Shown piece after piece: positions 21,306 through 31,286 of a stretch of DNA of 64,000 nt (position 1 is its first letter; the number at the start of each line of letters is the position of its first letter). Position numbers and translations under genes: made by a program. The stretch lies in contig CBDAPE010000016.1 in assembly GCA_965198325.1 (NCBI GenBank), positions 62,001 through 126,000 of the forward strand, given 5' to 3'. The DNA comes from CBDAPE01 sp965198325. GTDB taxonomy: Bacteria > Pseudomonadota > Alphaproteobacteria > UBA828 > JAPUJA01. Under the pieces are notes generated by a model, which did not search any database, was not told the origin of the DNA, and saw only the letters and a program-made list of their open reading frames with translations.

Positions 21306-23381
21306 ATGGCGCGGACCGCCCCCCTTTCGAGCTACCGCAATATCGGCATCATGGCCCATATTGACGCCGGTAAAACGACCACCACCGAGCGCATCCTCTA
21401 TTACACGGGCAAGTCCTACAAAATCGGCGAAGTCCATGAAGGCACCGCCACCATGGACTGGATGGAGCAAGAGCAGGAACGTGGCATCACGATTACCTCG
21501 GCGGCGACGAGTTGCGATTGGCGCGAAGGCCGGATCAACATTATCGATACGCCGGGCCATGTCGACTTCACCATCGAAGTCGAGCGCAGCCTTCGGGTTC
21601 TGGACGGCGCAGTCGCCGTGTTCGATAGCGTCGCCGGTGTTGAGCCCCAATCCGAGACCGTCTGGCGTCAGGCTGATAAATACGGCGTACCGCGCATTTG
21701 TTTCATAAATAAACTGGATCGGGTCGGTGCAGATTTTTTTCGCTGCGTCGAGATGCTCGTCGACCGTTTGGGTGCTAATCCCATCGTTCTGCAGCTCCCG
21801 ATCGGCGCGGAGGACAAGTTCGAGGGTGTCGTCGATCTTATTAAGATGCAGGGGATTATTTGGAAAGATGAGACCCGCGGCGCTGAATTCGAATATACCG
21901 ACATCCCGGACGATCTGGTTGCTCAGGCTTCGGAATATCGCGAAAAGATGATTGAAGCGGCCGTAGAGATGGATGACGACGCGCTCGAAGCCTATCTCGG
22001 TGGTGAAGAACCCGACGAGGAAACGCTCCGTCGGTGCATTCGTAAGGGCACGATCTCGGGTCGGCTGGTTCCCGTCCTCAATGGCTCCGCGTTCAAGAAC
22101 AAGGGCGTGCAGCCGCTGCTCGACGCGGTGGTCGACTACATGCCTTCGCCGACGGATGTGCCGGCGATCCGTGGCATGATTCCGGGAACCGACGAGGAGG
22201 TTCAGCGGGAAAGCGACGACGAAGAGCCGTTCGCTGCGCTTGCCTTCAAGATCATGACCGATCCGTTCGTAGGTTCGCTTACGTTTGTGCGCATCTATTC
22301 GGGCGTGCTCGAGGTCGGCTCGAGTGTGCTCAACAGCGTCAAGGACAAGCGCGAGCGCGTCGGCCGCATGCTGCTCATGCACGCCAATTCGCGCGAGGAT
22401 GTCCGAGAGGCTCGGGCGGGCGATATTGTCGCGATCGCTGGCCTCAAGCTGACGACGACCGGTGATACGCTGTGCGACCCCGACAATCCAGTTGTCCTTG
22501 AGCGGATGGAGTTCCCGATCCCGGTCATCGAGGTTGCGGTCGAGCCCAAGAGCAAGGCAGATCAAGAAAAGATGTCGACGGCGCTTGCCCGTCTCGCGGC
22601 AGAGGATCCATCCTTCCAGGTCAAGTCCGATGTCGAAACCGGCCAGACGATTATTGCCGGTATGGGTGAGCTTCACCTCGATATCCTGATTGACCGGATG
22701 CGGCGTGAATTCAAGGTCGACGCCAATGTGGGTGCACCACAGGTCGCTTATCGTGAGACCGTCACTCGACCGACCGTGATCACGTACACACACAAGAAAC
22801 AGACTGGCGGCTCCGGTCAGTTCGCGAAGGTAGAGATCGAGTTCGAACCCCTTGCGGCGGGGGCCGGGTTCGAGTTCGTGAGCAAGGTCGTCGGAGGGTC
22901 GGTTCCGAAAGAATATATCGGCGGCGTCGAGCGGGGTATTCGGAGTGCCATGGCCGCGGGTATCGTCGCCGGATACCCGGTTATCGACTTCAGGGCGACG
23001 CTTGTAGACGGTGCGTCGCACGATGTCGATTCAAGTTTTCTCGCGTTTGAGATCGCGGCACGGGTGGCCTTCCGCGAGGGCATCGTCAAGGCGGGTCCGG
23101 TACTGCTTGAACCGGTGATGCGCGTCGAGGTCGTCACTCCTGAAGATTATCTGGGCGACGTCATGGGCGATCTCAGCAGCCGGCGGGGAAACATCAGCGG
23201 CATGGAAAGTCGCGGCAACGCGCAGGTGGTCAATTCCCGTGTGCCGCTCGCGAACATGTTTGGTTACGTCAACCAGCTCCGCTCGCTCAGCCAGGGCCGC
23301 GCGACGTTTACCATGGAATTCGATTATTATGATCAGGTGCCGCAAACGGTGTCCGAAGAACTTCGGGCCAAGTCAGCCTGA
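21306..23381 (+). CDS. fusA: Elongation factor G
   Basis: A 691-residue GTPase that drives translocation and, with RRF, ribosome recycling. The P-loop AHIDAGKT spans residues 17-24, RGITITSAAT is switch 1, and DTPGHVDF switch 2. Domains II-V follow, including the domain IV tip block YRETVTRP and the C-terminal EFDYYDQVP. The chosen ATG at 21306 follows an AATCGGAG ribosome site; an in-frame extension into rpsG was rejected. tuf2 follows after 43 bp. Codons are NNC-rich, unlike tuf2. Confidence 0.98.
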   Translation: MARTAPLSSYRNIGIMAHIDAGKTTTTERILYYTGKSYKIGEVHEGTATMDWMEQEQERGITITSAATSCDWREGRINIIDTPGHVDFTIEVERSLRVLDGAVAVFDSVAGVEPQSETVWRQADKYGVPRICFINKLDRVGADFFRCVEMLVDRLGANPIVLQLPIGAEDKFEGVVDLIKMQGIIWKDETRGAEFEYTDIPDDLVAQASEYREKMIEAAVEMDDDALEAYLGGEEPDEETLRRCIRKGTISGRLVPVLNGSAFKNKGVQPLLDAVVDYMPSPTDVPAIRGMIPGTDEEVQRESDDEEPFAALAFKIMTDPFVGSLTFVRIYSGVLEVGSSVLNSVKDKRERVGRMLLMHANSREDVREARAGDIVAIAGLKLTTTGDTLCDPDNPVVLERMEFPIPVIEVAVEPKSKADQEKMSTALARLAAEDPSFQVKSDVETGQTIIAGMGELHLDILIDRMRREFKVDANVGAPQVAYRETVTRPTVITYTHKKQTGGSGQFAKVEIEFEPLAAGAGFEFVSKVVGGSVPKEYIGGVERGIRSAMAAGIVAGYPVIDFRATLVDGASHDVDSSFLAFEIAARVAFREGIVKAGPVLLEPVMRVEVVTPEDYLGDVMGDLSSRRGNISGMESRGNAQVVNSRVPLANMFGYVNQLRSLSQGRATFTMEFDYYDQVPQTVSEELRAKSA

Positions 23382-23424
23382 TGGAACAGAACAGCACCAG
23401 ATAACGCGCACGGAGAACGAGTCG

Positions 23425-24615
<1,191 letters not shown>

Positions 24616-24655
24616 GCGGCGCAAGACGGGCTTGAAACAGACGATCGTCGATCAG

Positions 24656-24673
24656 GGCCTGCTTGCGCAGGCC
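24656..24673 (+). promoter_or_regulatory. Hairpin between tuf2 and rpsJ
   Basis: The same GGCCTGC/GCAGGCC stem with TTGC loop as after tuf1. Here it lies 34 bases before rpsJ. Without a T-run it could mark mRNA processing between the str and S10 genes. Confidence 0.45.
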
Positions 24674-24707
24674 GCGGGTGGAGATCGAGAACGGCGGGAC
24701 AGAAGAG

Positions 24708-25016
24708 ATGGATAGCCAGAATATTCGGATTCGCCTGAAGGCTTACGATCATCGGATCCTCGATCAGTCGACCGGGGAAATCGTCAATACCGCCAAGCGC
24801 ACGGGCGCGCAGGTGCGTGGTCCGATCCCGCTGCCGACAAAGATCGAGAAGTTCACCGTGTTGCGGTCTCCGCACATTGACAAGAAGTCGCGCGAACAGT
24901 TCGAAATCCGGGTTCACAAGCGCTTGCTTGATATTGTCGATCCTACGCCTCAGACAGTCGATGCTTTAATGAAGCTCGATCTGGCGGCGGGTGTCGACGT
25001 TGAGATCCGGCTGTAG
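24708..25016 (+). CDS. rpsJ: 30S ribosomal protein S10
   Basis: S10 (102 residues) is a head protein of the 30S subunit and also acts as NusE, binding NusB and NusG in antitermination. It starts MDSQNIRIRLKAYDHRILDQST and has the conserved GPIPLPTKIEKFTVLRSPHIDKKSREQFE-like block. The ATG at 24708 follows GACAGAAGAG; a longer frame starting in the tuf repeat was rejected. It is the first S10-operon gene and rplC follows after 12 bp. Confidence 0.98.
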   Translation: MDSQNIRIRLKAYDHRILDQSTGEIVNTAKRTGAQVRGPIPLPTKIEKFTVLRSPHIDKKSREQFEIRVHKRLLDIVDPTPQTVDALMKLDLAAGVDVEIRL

Positions 25017-25028
25017 AGGACAAGATCC

Positions 25029-25922
25029 GTGCGGACAGGAATCATTGCGCAAAAGCTGGGCATGAGCCGGGTGTTCACCGAGCAGGGTGATCATGTCCCG
25101 GTAACCGTGCTCAAGCTCGAGGATTGCCAGGTCGTGGCAACCCGGACCGCTGAGCACGACGGTTATGATGCTGTCCAGTTGGGCGTCGGCAAGGCGAAGG
25201 TCAAAAACGTCAACAGGGCCATGCGCGGCCACTACGCGAAGGCCAAGGTGGAACCCAAGCGCAAACTCGCGGAGTTCCGCGTGAGTCCGGATGCGCTTCT
25301 TGAAGTTGGAAGCGAAATTGGGGCTCACCATTTCGTGCCCGGGCAGATGGTCGACGTGGTCGGGACCTCGATCGGGAAGGGCTTCGCCGGTGCGATGAAA
25401 CGCCACAATTTCGCCGGCCTCGAAGCTTCCCACGGCATCTCGGTCTCGCATCGCTCTCATGGCTCGACGGGTAATAGCCAGGACCCCGGCAAGGTCTTCA
25501 AAGGCAAGAAAATGGCCGGTCATCTCGGCGACACCGGGGTGACGGTGCAGAACATCGAGATCGTCGAGACCAACCCGGACCGGGGCCTTATTCTGGTGAA
25601 GGGCGGTGTGCCCGGCTCGAAGGGTGCCTATCTGCTGATCAGTGACGCGAAGAAGCATCCCCGGCCGGAGGACGCACCGTACCCTGCCGGCCTGAAGGGG
25701 GCCACGGCAACGGAAGCTCCAGACGTAGAGGCAGCCGAGGCGGCGCCCGAAGGCGAACCGGCACCCGCGGAAACGGCCTCCGAAGGAGCGCCGGCTGAAG
25801 AAGCCGAGCCCGAAACGACAGCGTCTGCTGACCAGCCTGCAGTAGCCGAATCGGCGGCGGAAGCCGAGGCGAAGCCCGAGCCGGATGCTTCGGGCGACAA
25901 AGACGAGGGGTCCAAAGAGTAA
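25029..25922 (+). CDS. rplC: 50S ribosomal protein L3 with long acidic tail
   Basis: L3 folds the peptidyl-transferase region of 23S rRNA. It starts at GTG (RTGIIAQKLGMSRVF). The conserved loop HRSHGSTGNSQDPGKVFKGKKMAGHLG, which includes the glutamine methylated by PrmB, is near residue 140. Normal L3 is about 210 residues; here residues 225-297 are an added tail of Ala, Glu, Pro, Ser, Thr and Asp. The frame is continuous and rplD follows after 5 bp. Confidence 0.97.
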   Translation: MRTGIIAQKLGMSRVFTEQGDHVPVTVLKLEDCQVVATRTAEHDGYDAVQLGVGKAKVKNVNRAMRGHYAKAKVEPKRKLAEFRVSPDALLEVGSEIGAHHFVPGQMVDVVGTSIGKGFAGAMKRHNFAGLEASHGISVSHRSHGSTGNSQDPGKVFKGKKMAGHLGDTGVTVQNIEIVETNPDRGLILVKGGVPGSKGAYLLISDAKKHPRPEDAPYPAGLKGATATEAPDVEAAEAAPEGEPAPAETASEGAPAEEAEPETTASADQPAVAESAAEAEAKPEPDASGDKDEGSKE

Positions 25923-25927
25923 GCGTC

Positions 25928-26548
25928 ATGGAGTGCAAGGTCGTCGATATCAACAACAAGGCCGCCGGTACCATCAATCTTGCCGATGGTGTCTTTGGGG
26001 CACCCGTGCGTGTCGACCTGATGCAGCGCACGATTAACTGGCAGCTGGCAAAACGTCGGGCGGGGACCCACAAGACCAAGGGCATCAGCGAGATTCGGGG
26101 CACGACGCGCAAGCCGTTCAAGCAGAAAGGCGGTGGCCGGGCCCGCCAGGGAAGTCTGCGCTCCCCGCAGTTTCGCGGCGGTTCGGTCATCTTCGGCCCG
26201 GTGCCGCGGGATCACGGATACAAGCTGCCCAAAAAGGTTCGCAAGATCGCACTACGCTCGGCGCTGTCCAGCAAGCAGGCCGACGGCAAGTTAGTGGTGC
26301 TCGATTCGACAAAGCTGGGCTCTGCCAAGACGAAAGAACTGGTCACGCGGCTGGGTCGACTCGGTTGGAGCAAGCCGCTGATCATCGACGGACCTGAGGT
26401 CGATGGGGAGTTCGCGCGTGCTGCGACCAACATACGCGACCTCGACGTACTGCCCCAGCAGGGTGCGAATGTCTACGACATCCTGCGCTGCGACACCCTG
26501 GTGCTGACCAAGGCTGCGGTGGAGCATCTGGAGGCTCGGCTCAAATGA
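25928..26548 (+). CDS. rplD: 50S ribosomal protein L4
   Basis: A 206-residue L4, whose extended loop lines the peptide exit tunnel; the loop GTTRKPFKQKGGGRARQGSLRSPQFRGGSVIFGP-like segment is seen at about residues 60-95. In gammaproteobacteria L4 represses this operon, but no matching S10 leader is obvious here. Its stop overlaps the rplW start (ATGA). The start ATG follows a spaced AGAGTAAGCG. Confidence 0.98.
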   Translation: MECKVVDINNKAAGTINLADGVFGAPVRVDLMQRTINWQLAKRRAGTHKTKGISEIRGTTRKPFKQKGGGRARQGSLRSPQFRGGSVIFGPVPRDHGYKLPKKVRKIALRSALSSKQADGKLVVLDSTKLGSAKTKELVTRLGRLGWSKPLIIDGPEVDGEFARAATNIRDLDVLPQQGANVYDILRCDTLVLTKAAVEHLEARLK

Positions 26549-26838
26549 ACCAGGAACGGGTCTACGACATCCTCCTTGCGCCGGTCGTCACCGAAAAGTC
26601 GACCCAGGGCGGCGAGGCCAACCAAGTGACCTTTCGGGTTCGCAAGGACGCGACCAAGCCCGAGATCAAGGAGGCGGTGGAAATCCTGTTCGGCGTCAAG
26701 GTGACGGCGGTCAACACCCTCCGCATGCGGGGCAAGGTCAAGCGGTTTCGTGGCCGGCCGGGCCGGCGTGCGGACTACAAGAAAGCCATCGTTTCACTCG
26801 CCGAGGGTGAAATGATCGATGTCGTGACGGGGATCTAG
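26545..26838 (+). CDS. rplW: 50S ribosomal protein L23
   Basis: This 97-residue protein sits at the exit of the peptide tunnel and docks trigger factor and SRP. The sequence has VYDILLAPVVTEKST and the typical KVTAVNTLRMRGKVKRFRGRPGRRADYKKA loop. Its ATG overlaps the rplD stop and rplB begins 4 bases after its own stop, so expression is coupled. Confidence 0.98.
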   Translation: MNQERVYDILLAPVVTEKSTQGGEANQVTFRVRKDATKPEIKEAVEILFGVKVTAVNTLRMRGKVKRFRGRPGRRADYKKAIVSLAEGEMIDVVTGI

Positions 26839-26841
26839 GCG

Positions 26842-27672
26842 ATGACGCTCAAGACTTTCAAGCCAACGACGCCGGGACAGCGCCAGCTCGTTTTGATCGA
26901 TCGCGGCGATCTCTGGAAGGGCAAGCCAGAAAAGAGCCTCACCGAAGGTTTGACCGAGAAGGGCGGCCGGAACAACCACGGCCGGATCACGGCACGCCGG
27001 CGGGGCGGCGGGCACAAGCGGCGCTACCGCGTGATCGACTTCAAGCGACGGAAATTCGACGTGCCCGGAACCGTCGAACGCCTTGAATACGATCCGAACC
27101 GGTCGGCCTTCATTGCCCTGTTGCGTTACGCCGACGACGAGCTCGTCTATATTCTCGCACCCCAGCGGCTGCAAGCGGGCGATGCCGTCGTGTCCGGCGA
27201 GAAGGTCGACATCAAGCCTGGAAATGCGATGCCCATGAAGAACATTCCGGTGGGCACGATCATTCACAATATCGAGATGAAACCCGGTCAGGGCGGCAAA
27301 CTTGCCCGCGCAGCGGGAACATTCGTTCAACTCGTCGGCAAGGACGCCGGATACGCCCAGCTGCGCCTGTCATCCGGTGAGCGCCGCATGGCTCGCGCAG
27401 AATGCATGGCGACGATCGGCGCTGTCTCGAATCCCGACAACAAGAACCAGAACATGGGCAAGGCCGGCCGCTCGCGCTGGCTTGGAAAGCGCCCCTCGGT
27501 GCGCGGCGTTGCCATGAACCCGGTGGATCACCCGCACGGCGGCGGCGAGGGCCGCAGTTCGGGTGGGCGTGATCCAGTCACCCCTTGGGGCGTGCCCACG
27601 AAAGGCAAGCGCACTCGAAAGAAGAACAAGACCTCCGACCGCTACATCATGCGGCGGCGGCATAAGAAGTAA
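26842..27672 (+). CDS. rplB: 50S ribosomal protein L2
   Basis: L2 (276 residues) is needed for subunit joining and peptidyl transfer. The N-terminal GGRNNHGRITARRRGGGHKRRYR block and the C-terminal VRGVAMNPVDHPHGGGEG, with the near-invariant histidine, are both present. The start follows the rplW stop by 3 bases. rpsS begins after 12 bp with a GGAGAGGAA ribosome site. Confidence 0.98.
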   Translation: MTLKTFKPTTPGQRQLVLIDRGDLWKGKPEKSLTEGLTEKGGRNNHGRITARRRGGGHKRRYRVIDFKRRKFDVPGTVERLEYDPNRSAFIALLRYADDELVYILAPQRLQAGDAVVSGEKVDIKPGNAMPMKNIPVGTIIHNIEMKPGQGGKLARAAGTFVQLVGKDAGYAQLRLSSGERRMARAECMATIGAVSNPDNKNQNMGKAGRSRWLGKRPSVRGVAMNPVDHPHGGGEGRSSGGRDPVTPWGVPTKGKRTRKKNKTSDRYIMRRRHKK

Positions 27673-27684
27673 GGAGAGGAATTC

Positions 27685-27963
27685 GTGCCGCGTTCGGTTT
27701 GGAAAGGCCCGTTTGTCGACGGCTATCTCCTCAAGAAAGCTGAGGAGTCGCGCGCGTCCGGACGGAAGGACGTGATCAAGACCTGGTCGCGCCGCTCGAC
27801 AATACTGCCGCAGTTTATCGGCCTCACCTTCGGAGTCTACAACGGCCGCAAGTTCATCCCGGTGCTCGTCACGGAAAATATGATCGGTCACAAATTCGGT
27901 GAATTTTCGGCAACCCGCACCTATCACGGTCATTCTGCCGACAAGCGGGCACGAAGAGAGTAG
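27685..27963 (+). CDS. rpsS: 30S ribosomal protein S19
   Basis: A 92-residue head protein that pairs with S13 in contacting the large subunit. It begins at GTG (PRSVWKGPFVDGYLLKKAEE) and has the conserved STILPQFIGLTFGVYNGRKFIPV and HKFGEFSATRTYHGH text. A GGAGAGGAA ribosome site lies 6 bases upstream and decides the GTG start. rplV begins 2 bases after its stop. Confidence 0.98.
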   Translation: MPRSVWKGPFVDGYLLKKAEESRASGRKDVIKTWSRRSTILPQFIGLTFGVYNGRKFIPVLVTENMIGHKFGEFSATRTYHGHSADKRARRE

Positions 27964-27965
27964 CC

Positions 27966-28358
27966 ATGAGCAAACCGTCTGCAGCCCGCCGGTTGGGCGA
28001 GAACCAAGCACAGGCCGTGGCGACCACCCTTCGGGTGTCGCCGCAAAAACTCAACCTCGTGGCGGAGATGATCCGGGGTCTCGATGCGGGCGACGCGCTG
28101 GCGACGCTCAGCTTCTCCCGGCGCCGGGCCGCGATCCACGTGCGCAAGGTCCTGCAGTCGGCAATCGCCAACGCGGAAAATAATCACAATCTCGATGTCG
28201 ACCGCCTCTACGTCTCGGAGGCGATGGTCGGCAAGGCGATGGTGATGAAACGCTGGCGTGCCCGCGCTCGGGGCCGGGTTTCTCGAATTCAGAAGCCGTT
28301 CAGCAAGCTCACCGTCGTAGTGACGGAACGCCAGCGGCGGCAAAGGAAGAAAAGCTAA
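27966..28358 (+). CDS. rplV: 50S ribosomal protein L22
   Basis: A 130-residue protein whose beta-hairpin lines the exit tunnel beside L4; the hairpin is visible near the C-terminus as MKRWRARARGRVSRIQKPFSKL. The N-terminal LRVSPQKLNLVAEMIRG motif is conserved. The stop TAA overlaps the rpsC start (TAATG). It is slightly longer than the usual 110-127 residues because of a short N-terminal extension. Confidence 0.98.
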   Translation: MSKPSAARRLGENQAQAVATTLRVSPQKLNLVAEMIRGLDAGDALATLSFSRRRAAIHVRKVLQSAIANAENNHNLDVDRLYVSEAMVGKAMVMKRWRARARGRVSRIQKPFSKLTVVVTERQRRQRKKS

Positions 28359-29035
28359 TGGGCCAGAAAGTTAATCCGATCGGACTGCGTCTGGGAATCA
28401 ACCGGACTTGGGATTCCCGCTGGTATGCCGAGCAGGATTACGGCGCGTTATTGCACGAAGATTTGCAGATTCGCGAGTATCTGACGAAACGGCTGGCCCA
28501 GGCGAGCGTCAGCAGCATTGTCATCGAACGGCCGGCAAAGAAGGCGCGGATCAGTATTCACACGGCCCGCCCGGGCGTTGTGATCGGTAAGAAGGGCGCC
28601 GATATCGAACGGCTCAAGATCGAGTTGGAGAAGTTCACCGCGAGCGAACTGCACCTCAACATCATCGAGATCCGGAAACCCGAAATCGACGCCCAACTCG
28701 TCGCAGAGAACATTGCCCAGCAATTGGTTCGCCGGGTTGCTTTCCGGCGTGCGATGAAGCGGGCGGTTCAGTCGGCCATGCGGCTCGGGGCCCAGGGGAT
28801 CCGGATCAATTGCGGCGGCCGTCTGGGCGGTGCCGAAATCGCGCGGACCGAATGGTATCGCGAGGGCCGGGTGCCCCTTCACACCCTGCGTGCCGATGTC
28901 GACTACGGCCACATAACCGCGCATACCGCCTACGGCACGTGCGGCGTGAAAGTCTGGGTCTTCAAGGGCGAGATTCTCGCCCACGATCCGATGGCCCAGG
29001 ACAAGAAGGCGATGGAGCAGGCGAACGTCCGTTAG
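28358..29035 (+). CDS. rpsC: 30S ribosomal protein S3
   Basis: S3 (225 residues) shapes the mRNA entry channel and contributes to helicase activity. It begins MGQKVNPIGLRLGINRTWDSRWY, carries a KH domain (VVIGKKGADIERLKIEL, about residues 68-85) and ends with the C-terminal domain GVKVWVFKGEILAHDP. The ATG overlaps the rplV stop. rplP follows after 24 bp. Confidence 0.98.
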   Translation: MGQKVNPIGLRLGINRTWDSRWYAEQDYGALLHEDLQIREYLTKRLAQASVSSIVIERPAKKARISIHTARPGVVIGKKGADIERLKIELEKFTASELHLNIIEIRKPEIDAQLVAENIAQQLVRRVAFRRAMKRAVQSAMRLGAQGIRINCGGRLGGAEIARTEWYREGRVPLHTLRADVDYGHITAHTAYGTCGVKVWVFKGEILAHDPMAQDKKAMEQANVR

Positions 29036-29059
29036 GACGATTGCGACGGAACCAGGACG

Positions 29060-29476
29060 ATGCTGCAACCGAAAAGAACCAAATACCGCAAATTGCACAA
29101 GGGCCGGATTCACGGCATGGCGCAGCGGGGTAATCAACTTCAATTCGGCACTTACGGTCTGAAGGCGACCAGCGCCGGCCGAATTACCTCGCGCGAGATC
29201 GAGGCCAGCCGTCGTGCGATGTCTCGTCATATGAAGCGATCCGGGCGCATCTGGATTCGAATTTTTCCGGACGTGCCGGTTACGACGAAACCGACCGAGG
29301 TTCGGATGGGCAAGGGCAAGGGCAATCCGGAATTTTGGATGTGCCGGGTCAAGCCGGGTCGCATCATGTTCGAGCTCGATGGCGTGCCGGTCCACGTCGC
29401 CCAGCGGGCCCTGGAGCTGGCGGCAGCGAAGCTGTCCTGTTCGACCCGGTTCGTGGCACGGCTGGGTGAGGAGTAA
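29060..29476 (+). CDS. rplP: 50S ribosomal protein L16
   Basis: L16 (138 residues) positions the acceptor end of A-site tRNA. The N-terminal MLQPKRTKYRKLHKGRIHGMAQRGNQLQFGTYGLKA is typical, including the arginine that may be hydroxylated in some species. GKGKGNPEFWMCRVKPGRIMFE near residue 85 is also conserved. rpmC follows after 5 bp. Confidence 0.98.
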   Translation: MLQPKRTKYRKLHKGRIHGMAQRGNQLQFGTYGLKATSAGRITSREIEASRRAMSRHMKRSGRIWIRIFPDVPVTTKPTEVRMGKGKGNPEFWMCRVKPGRIMFELDGVPVHVAQRALELAAAKLSCSTRFVARLGEE

Positions 29477-29481
29477 GGGCG

Positions 29482-29679
29482 ATGAAGGCCGAGGAGATTC
29501 GCGCCAAGACTGATGATGAGCTCAGGGACGCGTTGATCGATCTCAAGAAGGAGAGTTTCAACCTTCGCTTTCAGAAGGCGACGGGTCAGCTTGAAAACAC
29601 GGCGCGAATGCGCGAGGCGCGGCGTGATGCCGCCCGGATCAAGACGGTCCTCGCCACACGCACCGCCGAAAAGGCGTAG
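29482..29679 (+). CDS. rpmC: 50S ribosomal protein L29
   Basis: A 65-residue two-helix protein near the tunnel exit that helps bind trigger factor and SRP. It starts MKAEEIRAKTDDELRDALIDLKKESFNLRFQ and keeps the family block QKATGQLENTARMREARRDAARIKTV. The start follows GGAGTAAGGGCG. rpsQ begins 8 bases after its stop. Confidence 0.97.
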   Translation: MKAEEIRAKTDDELRDALIDLKKESFNLRFQKATGQLENTARMREARRDAARIKTVLATRTAEKA

Positions 29680-29687
29680 GAGGACGA

Positions 29688-29927
29688 ATGCCGAAACGTG
29701 TCATGCAAGGGGTGGTGGTCTCGGATGCAGCCGACAAGACGGTCGTGGTCCGGGTCGAGCGCCGCGTCGCCGACCCGCTCTATAAGAAGACCGTCCGCCG
29801 CTCGAAGAAGTTTGCCGCACACGATGAAGCAAATGCCTGCAAGTCGGGTGACGTCGTACGAATTCGTGAATGCCGGCCCATATCGAAGCGGAAGCGGTGG
29901 GAAGTGATTTCGGACGCGGACGCCTGA
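29688..29927 (+). CDS. rpsQ: 30S ribosomal protein S17
   Basis: A 79-residue OB-fold protein that binds the 5' domain of 16S rRNA and is needed early in assembly. It starts MPKRVMQGVVVSDAADKTVVVRVERR and has HDEANACKSGDVVRIRECRPISKRKRW. A GGAGGACGA ribosome site is clear. rplN follows after 41 bp. Confidence 0.97.
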   Translation: MPKRVMQGVVVSDAADKTVVVRVERRVADPLYKKTVRRSKKFAAHDEANACKSGDVVRIRECRPISKRKRWEVISDADA

Positions 29928-29968
29928 TCGGCGACCGTAACCGGATTTGACGTGAAAGCAAAAGGACG

Positions 29969-30337
29969 ATGATTCGAGCGCAAACGAGGCTGAATGTGGC
30001 CGATAACTCGGGTGCCCGGGAGGTGCAGTGCATCAAGGTGCTCGGCGGCTCAAAGCGCAGGAGCGCGAGCGTCGGCGACGTCATCGTCGTGACCGTCAAG
30101 GAAGCAATTCCGCGTGGCAAGGTCAAGAAAGGCGAAATCCTCCGTGCCGTGATCGTTCGCACGAGCAAGGAAATCAAGCGGACCGACGGCAGCGCGATCC
30201 GGTTCGATCGCAATGCGGCGGTTCTGATCAATGCCCAGGGCGAATTGATCGGGACCCGTATCTTCGGCCCCGTAACCCGAGAGCTGCGGGCGAAGCGCTA
30301 CATGAAAATCGTATCGCTCGCGCCCGAGGTTCTTTAG
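29969..30337 (+). CDS. rplN: 50S ribosomal protein L14
   Basis: L14 (122 residues) forms part of an intersubunit bridge with 16S rRNA and contacts L19. It starts MIRAQTRLNVADNSGAREVQCIKVLGG and has the conserved RFDRNAAVLINAQGELIGTRIFGPVTREL near residue 75, ending IVSLAPEVL. The start follows AAAGGACG. rplX follows after 36 bp. Confidence 0.98.
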   Translation: MIRAQTRLNVADNSGAREVQCIKVLGGSKRRSASVGDVIVVTVKEAIPRGKVKKGEILRAVIVRTSKEIKRTDGSAIRFDRNAAVLINAQGELIGTRIFGPVTRELRAKRYMKIVSLAPEVL

Positions 30338-30373
30338 GCGCGTGTCGCCGCGACCAAGACACAGGAAAGACGA

Positions 30374-30700
30374 ATGCGGGCAAAGATGAAAATCAAGAAG
30401 GGTGACGACGTGATCGTCACGTCCGGCCGGGACCGTGGAAAACGAGGCGAAGTCGTCCGGGTCTACCCCGACAAATCCCGCGTCCTCGTCCGGGGCGTCA
30501 ACGTCGTCAAGCGACACACCAAGCCATCGACTGCGGCGGGGCGGGGCGGCATTGTCGAAAAGGAGGCGCCGATTCACGTCTCCAACATCGCCCTGGTGGA
30601 TCCGAAAACGGATGAGGCCACCCGGGTGGGGTACAAGGTCATCGACGATGGTCGCAAGGTACGCTTCGCCAGAAAATCTGGCGAAGTGATCGACTTGTAG
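30374..30700 (+). CDS. rplX: 50S ribosomal protein L24
   Basis: A 108-residue early assembly protein of the large subunit. The KOW motif is seen at the N-terminus (MKIKKGDDVIVTSGRDRGKRGEV). IVEKEAPIHVSNIALVDPKTDEATRVGYK is the usual central block. An upstream AGGAAAGACGA supports the ATG at 30374. rplE begins 10 bases later with AGGAGACGG. Confidence 0.97.
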   Translation: MRAKMKIKKGDDVIVTSGRDRGKRGEVVRVYPDKSRVLVRGVNVVKRHTKPSTAAGRGGIVEKEAPIHVSNIALVDPKTDEATRVGYKVIDDGRKVRFARKSGEVIDL

Positions 30701-30710
30701 GAGACGGAAA

Positions 30711-31253
30711 ATGCGTCCGCGTCTGCGCGAGCATTATGAGGCCGTGGTTCGATCGGAGCTTCAGGCCCGATTCGACTACAAAAATCCCATGCAGGTGCCG
30801 CGACTCGACAAGATTGTCATCAATATGGGCGTCGGCGAAGCCGTGCAGGACTCGAAGAAGATGGCACCGGCGGTCGAAGAACTCACCTTGATTGCGGGTC
30901 AGAAACCAATCGTCATCAAGGCGAAGAAATCCGTCGCCAATTTTAAGGTGCGGATCGGAATGGAGGTTGGCTGCAAGGTTACCCTTCGACGAAACCGGAT
31001 GTACGAGTTCATCGACCGGTTGATCAATATTGCGCTGCCCCGCGTGCGTGATTTCAGAGGGGTCTCGCCGTCAAGTTTCGACGGGCGCGGTAATTACGCA
31101 CTCGGCGTGAAGGAACAGATCGTGTTTCCCGAAATCGATTACGACAAGGTCGATACGATCCGAGGTATGGACATCGTCATTTGTACGACGGCGGCAACCG
31201 ACGAGGAAGCCCGTGTGCTCCTCGAAGGTTTAAACTTGCCGTTCCCTAAATGA
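30711..31253 (+). CDS. rplE: 50S ribosomal protein L5
   Basis: L5 (180 residues) binds 5S rRNA and the P-site tRNA. The sequence has MQVPRLDKIVINMGVGEAVQDSKK near residue 24, AGQKPIVIKAKKSVANFKVR, and RVRDFRGVSPSSFDGRGNYALGVKEQIVFPEIDYD-like text. It begins after AGGAGACGGAAA. rpsN follows after 33 bp. Confidence 0.98.
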   Translation: MRPRLREHYEAVVRSELQARFDYKNPMQVPRLDKIVINMGVGEAVQDSKKMAPAVEELTLIAGQKPIVIKAKKSVANFKVRIGMEVGCKVTLRRNRMYEFIDRLINIALPRVRDFRGVSPSSFDGRGNYALGVKEQIVFPEIDYDKVDTIRGMDIVICTTAATDEEARVLLEGLNLPFPK

Positions 31254-31286
31254 CGGAAACCGGAAACGATTTGGAGGTTTTGCCGT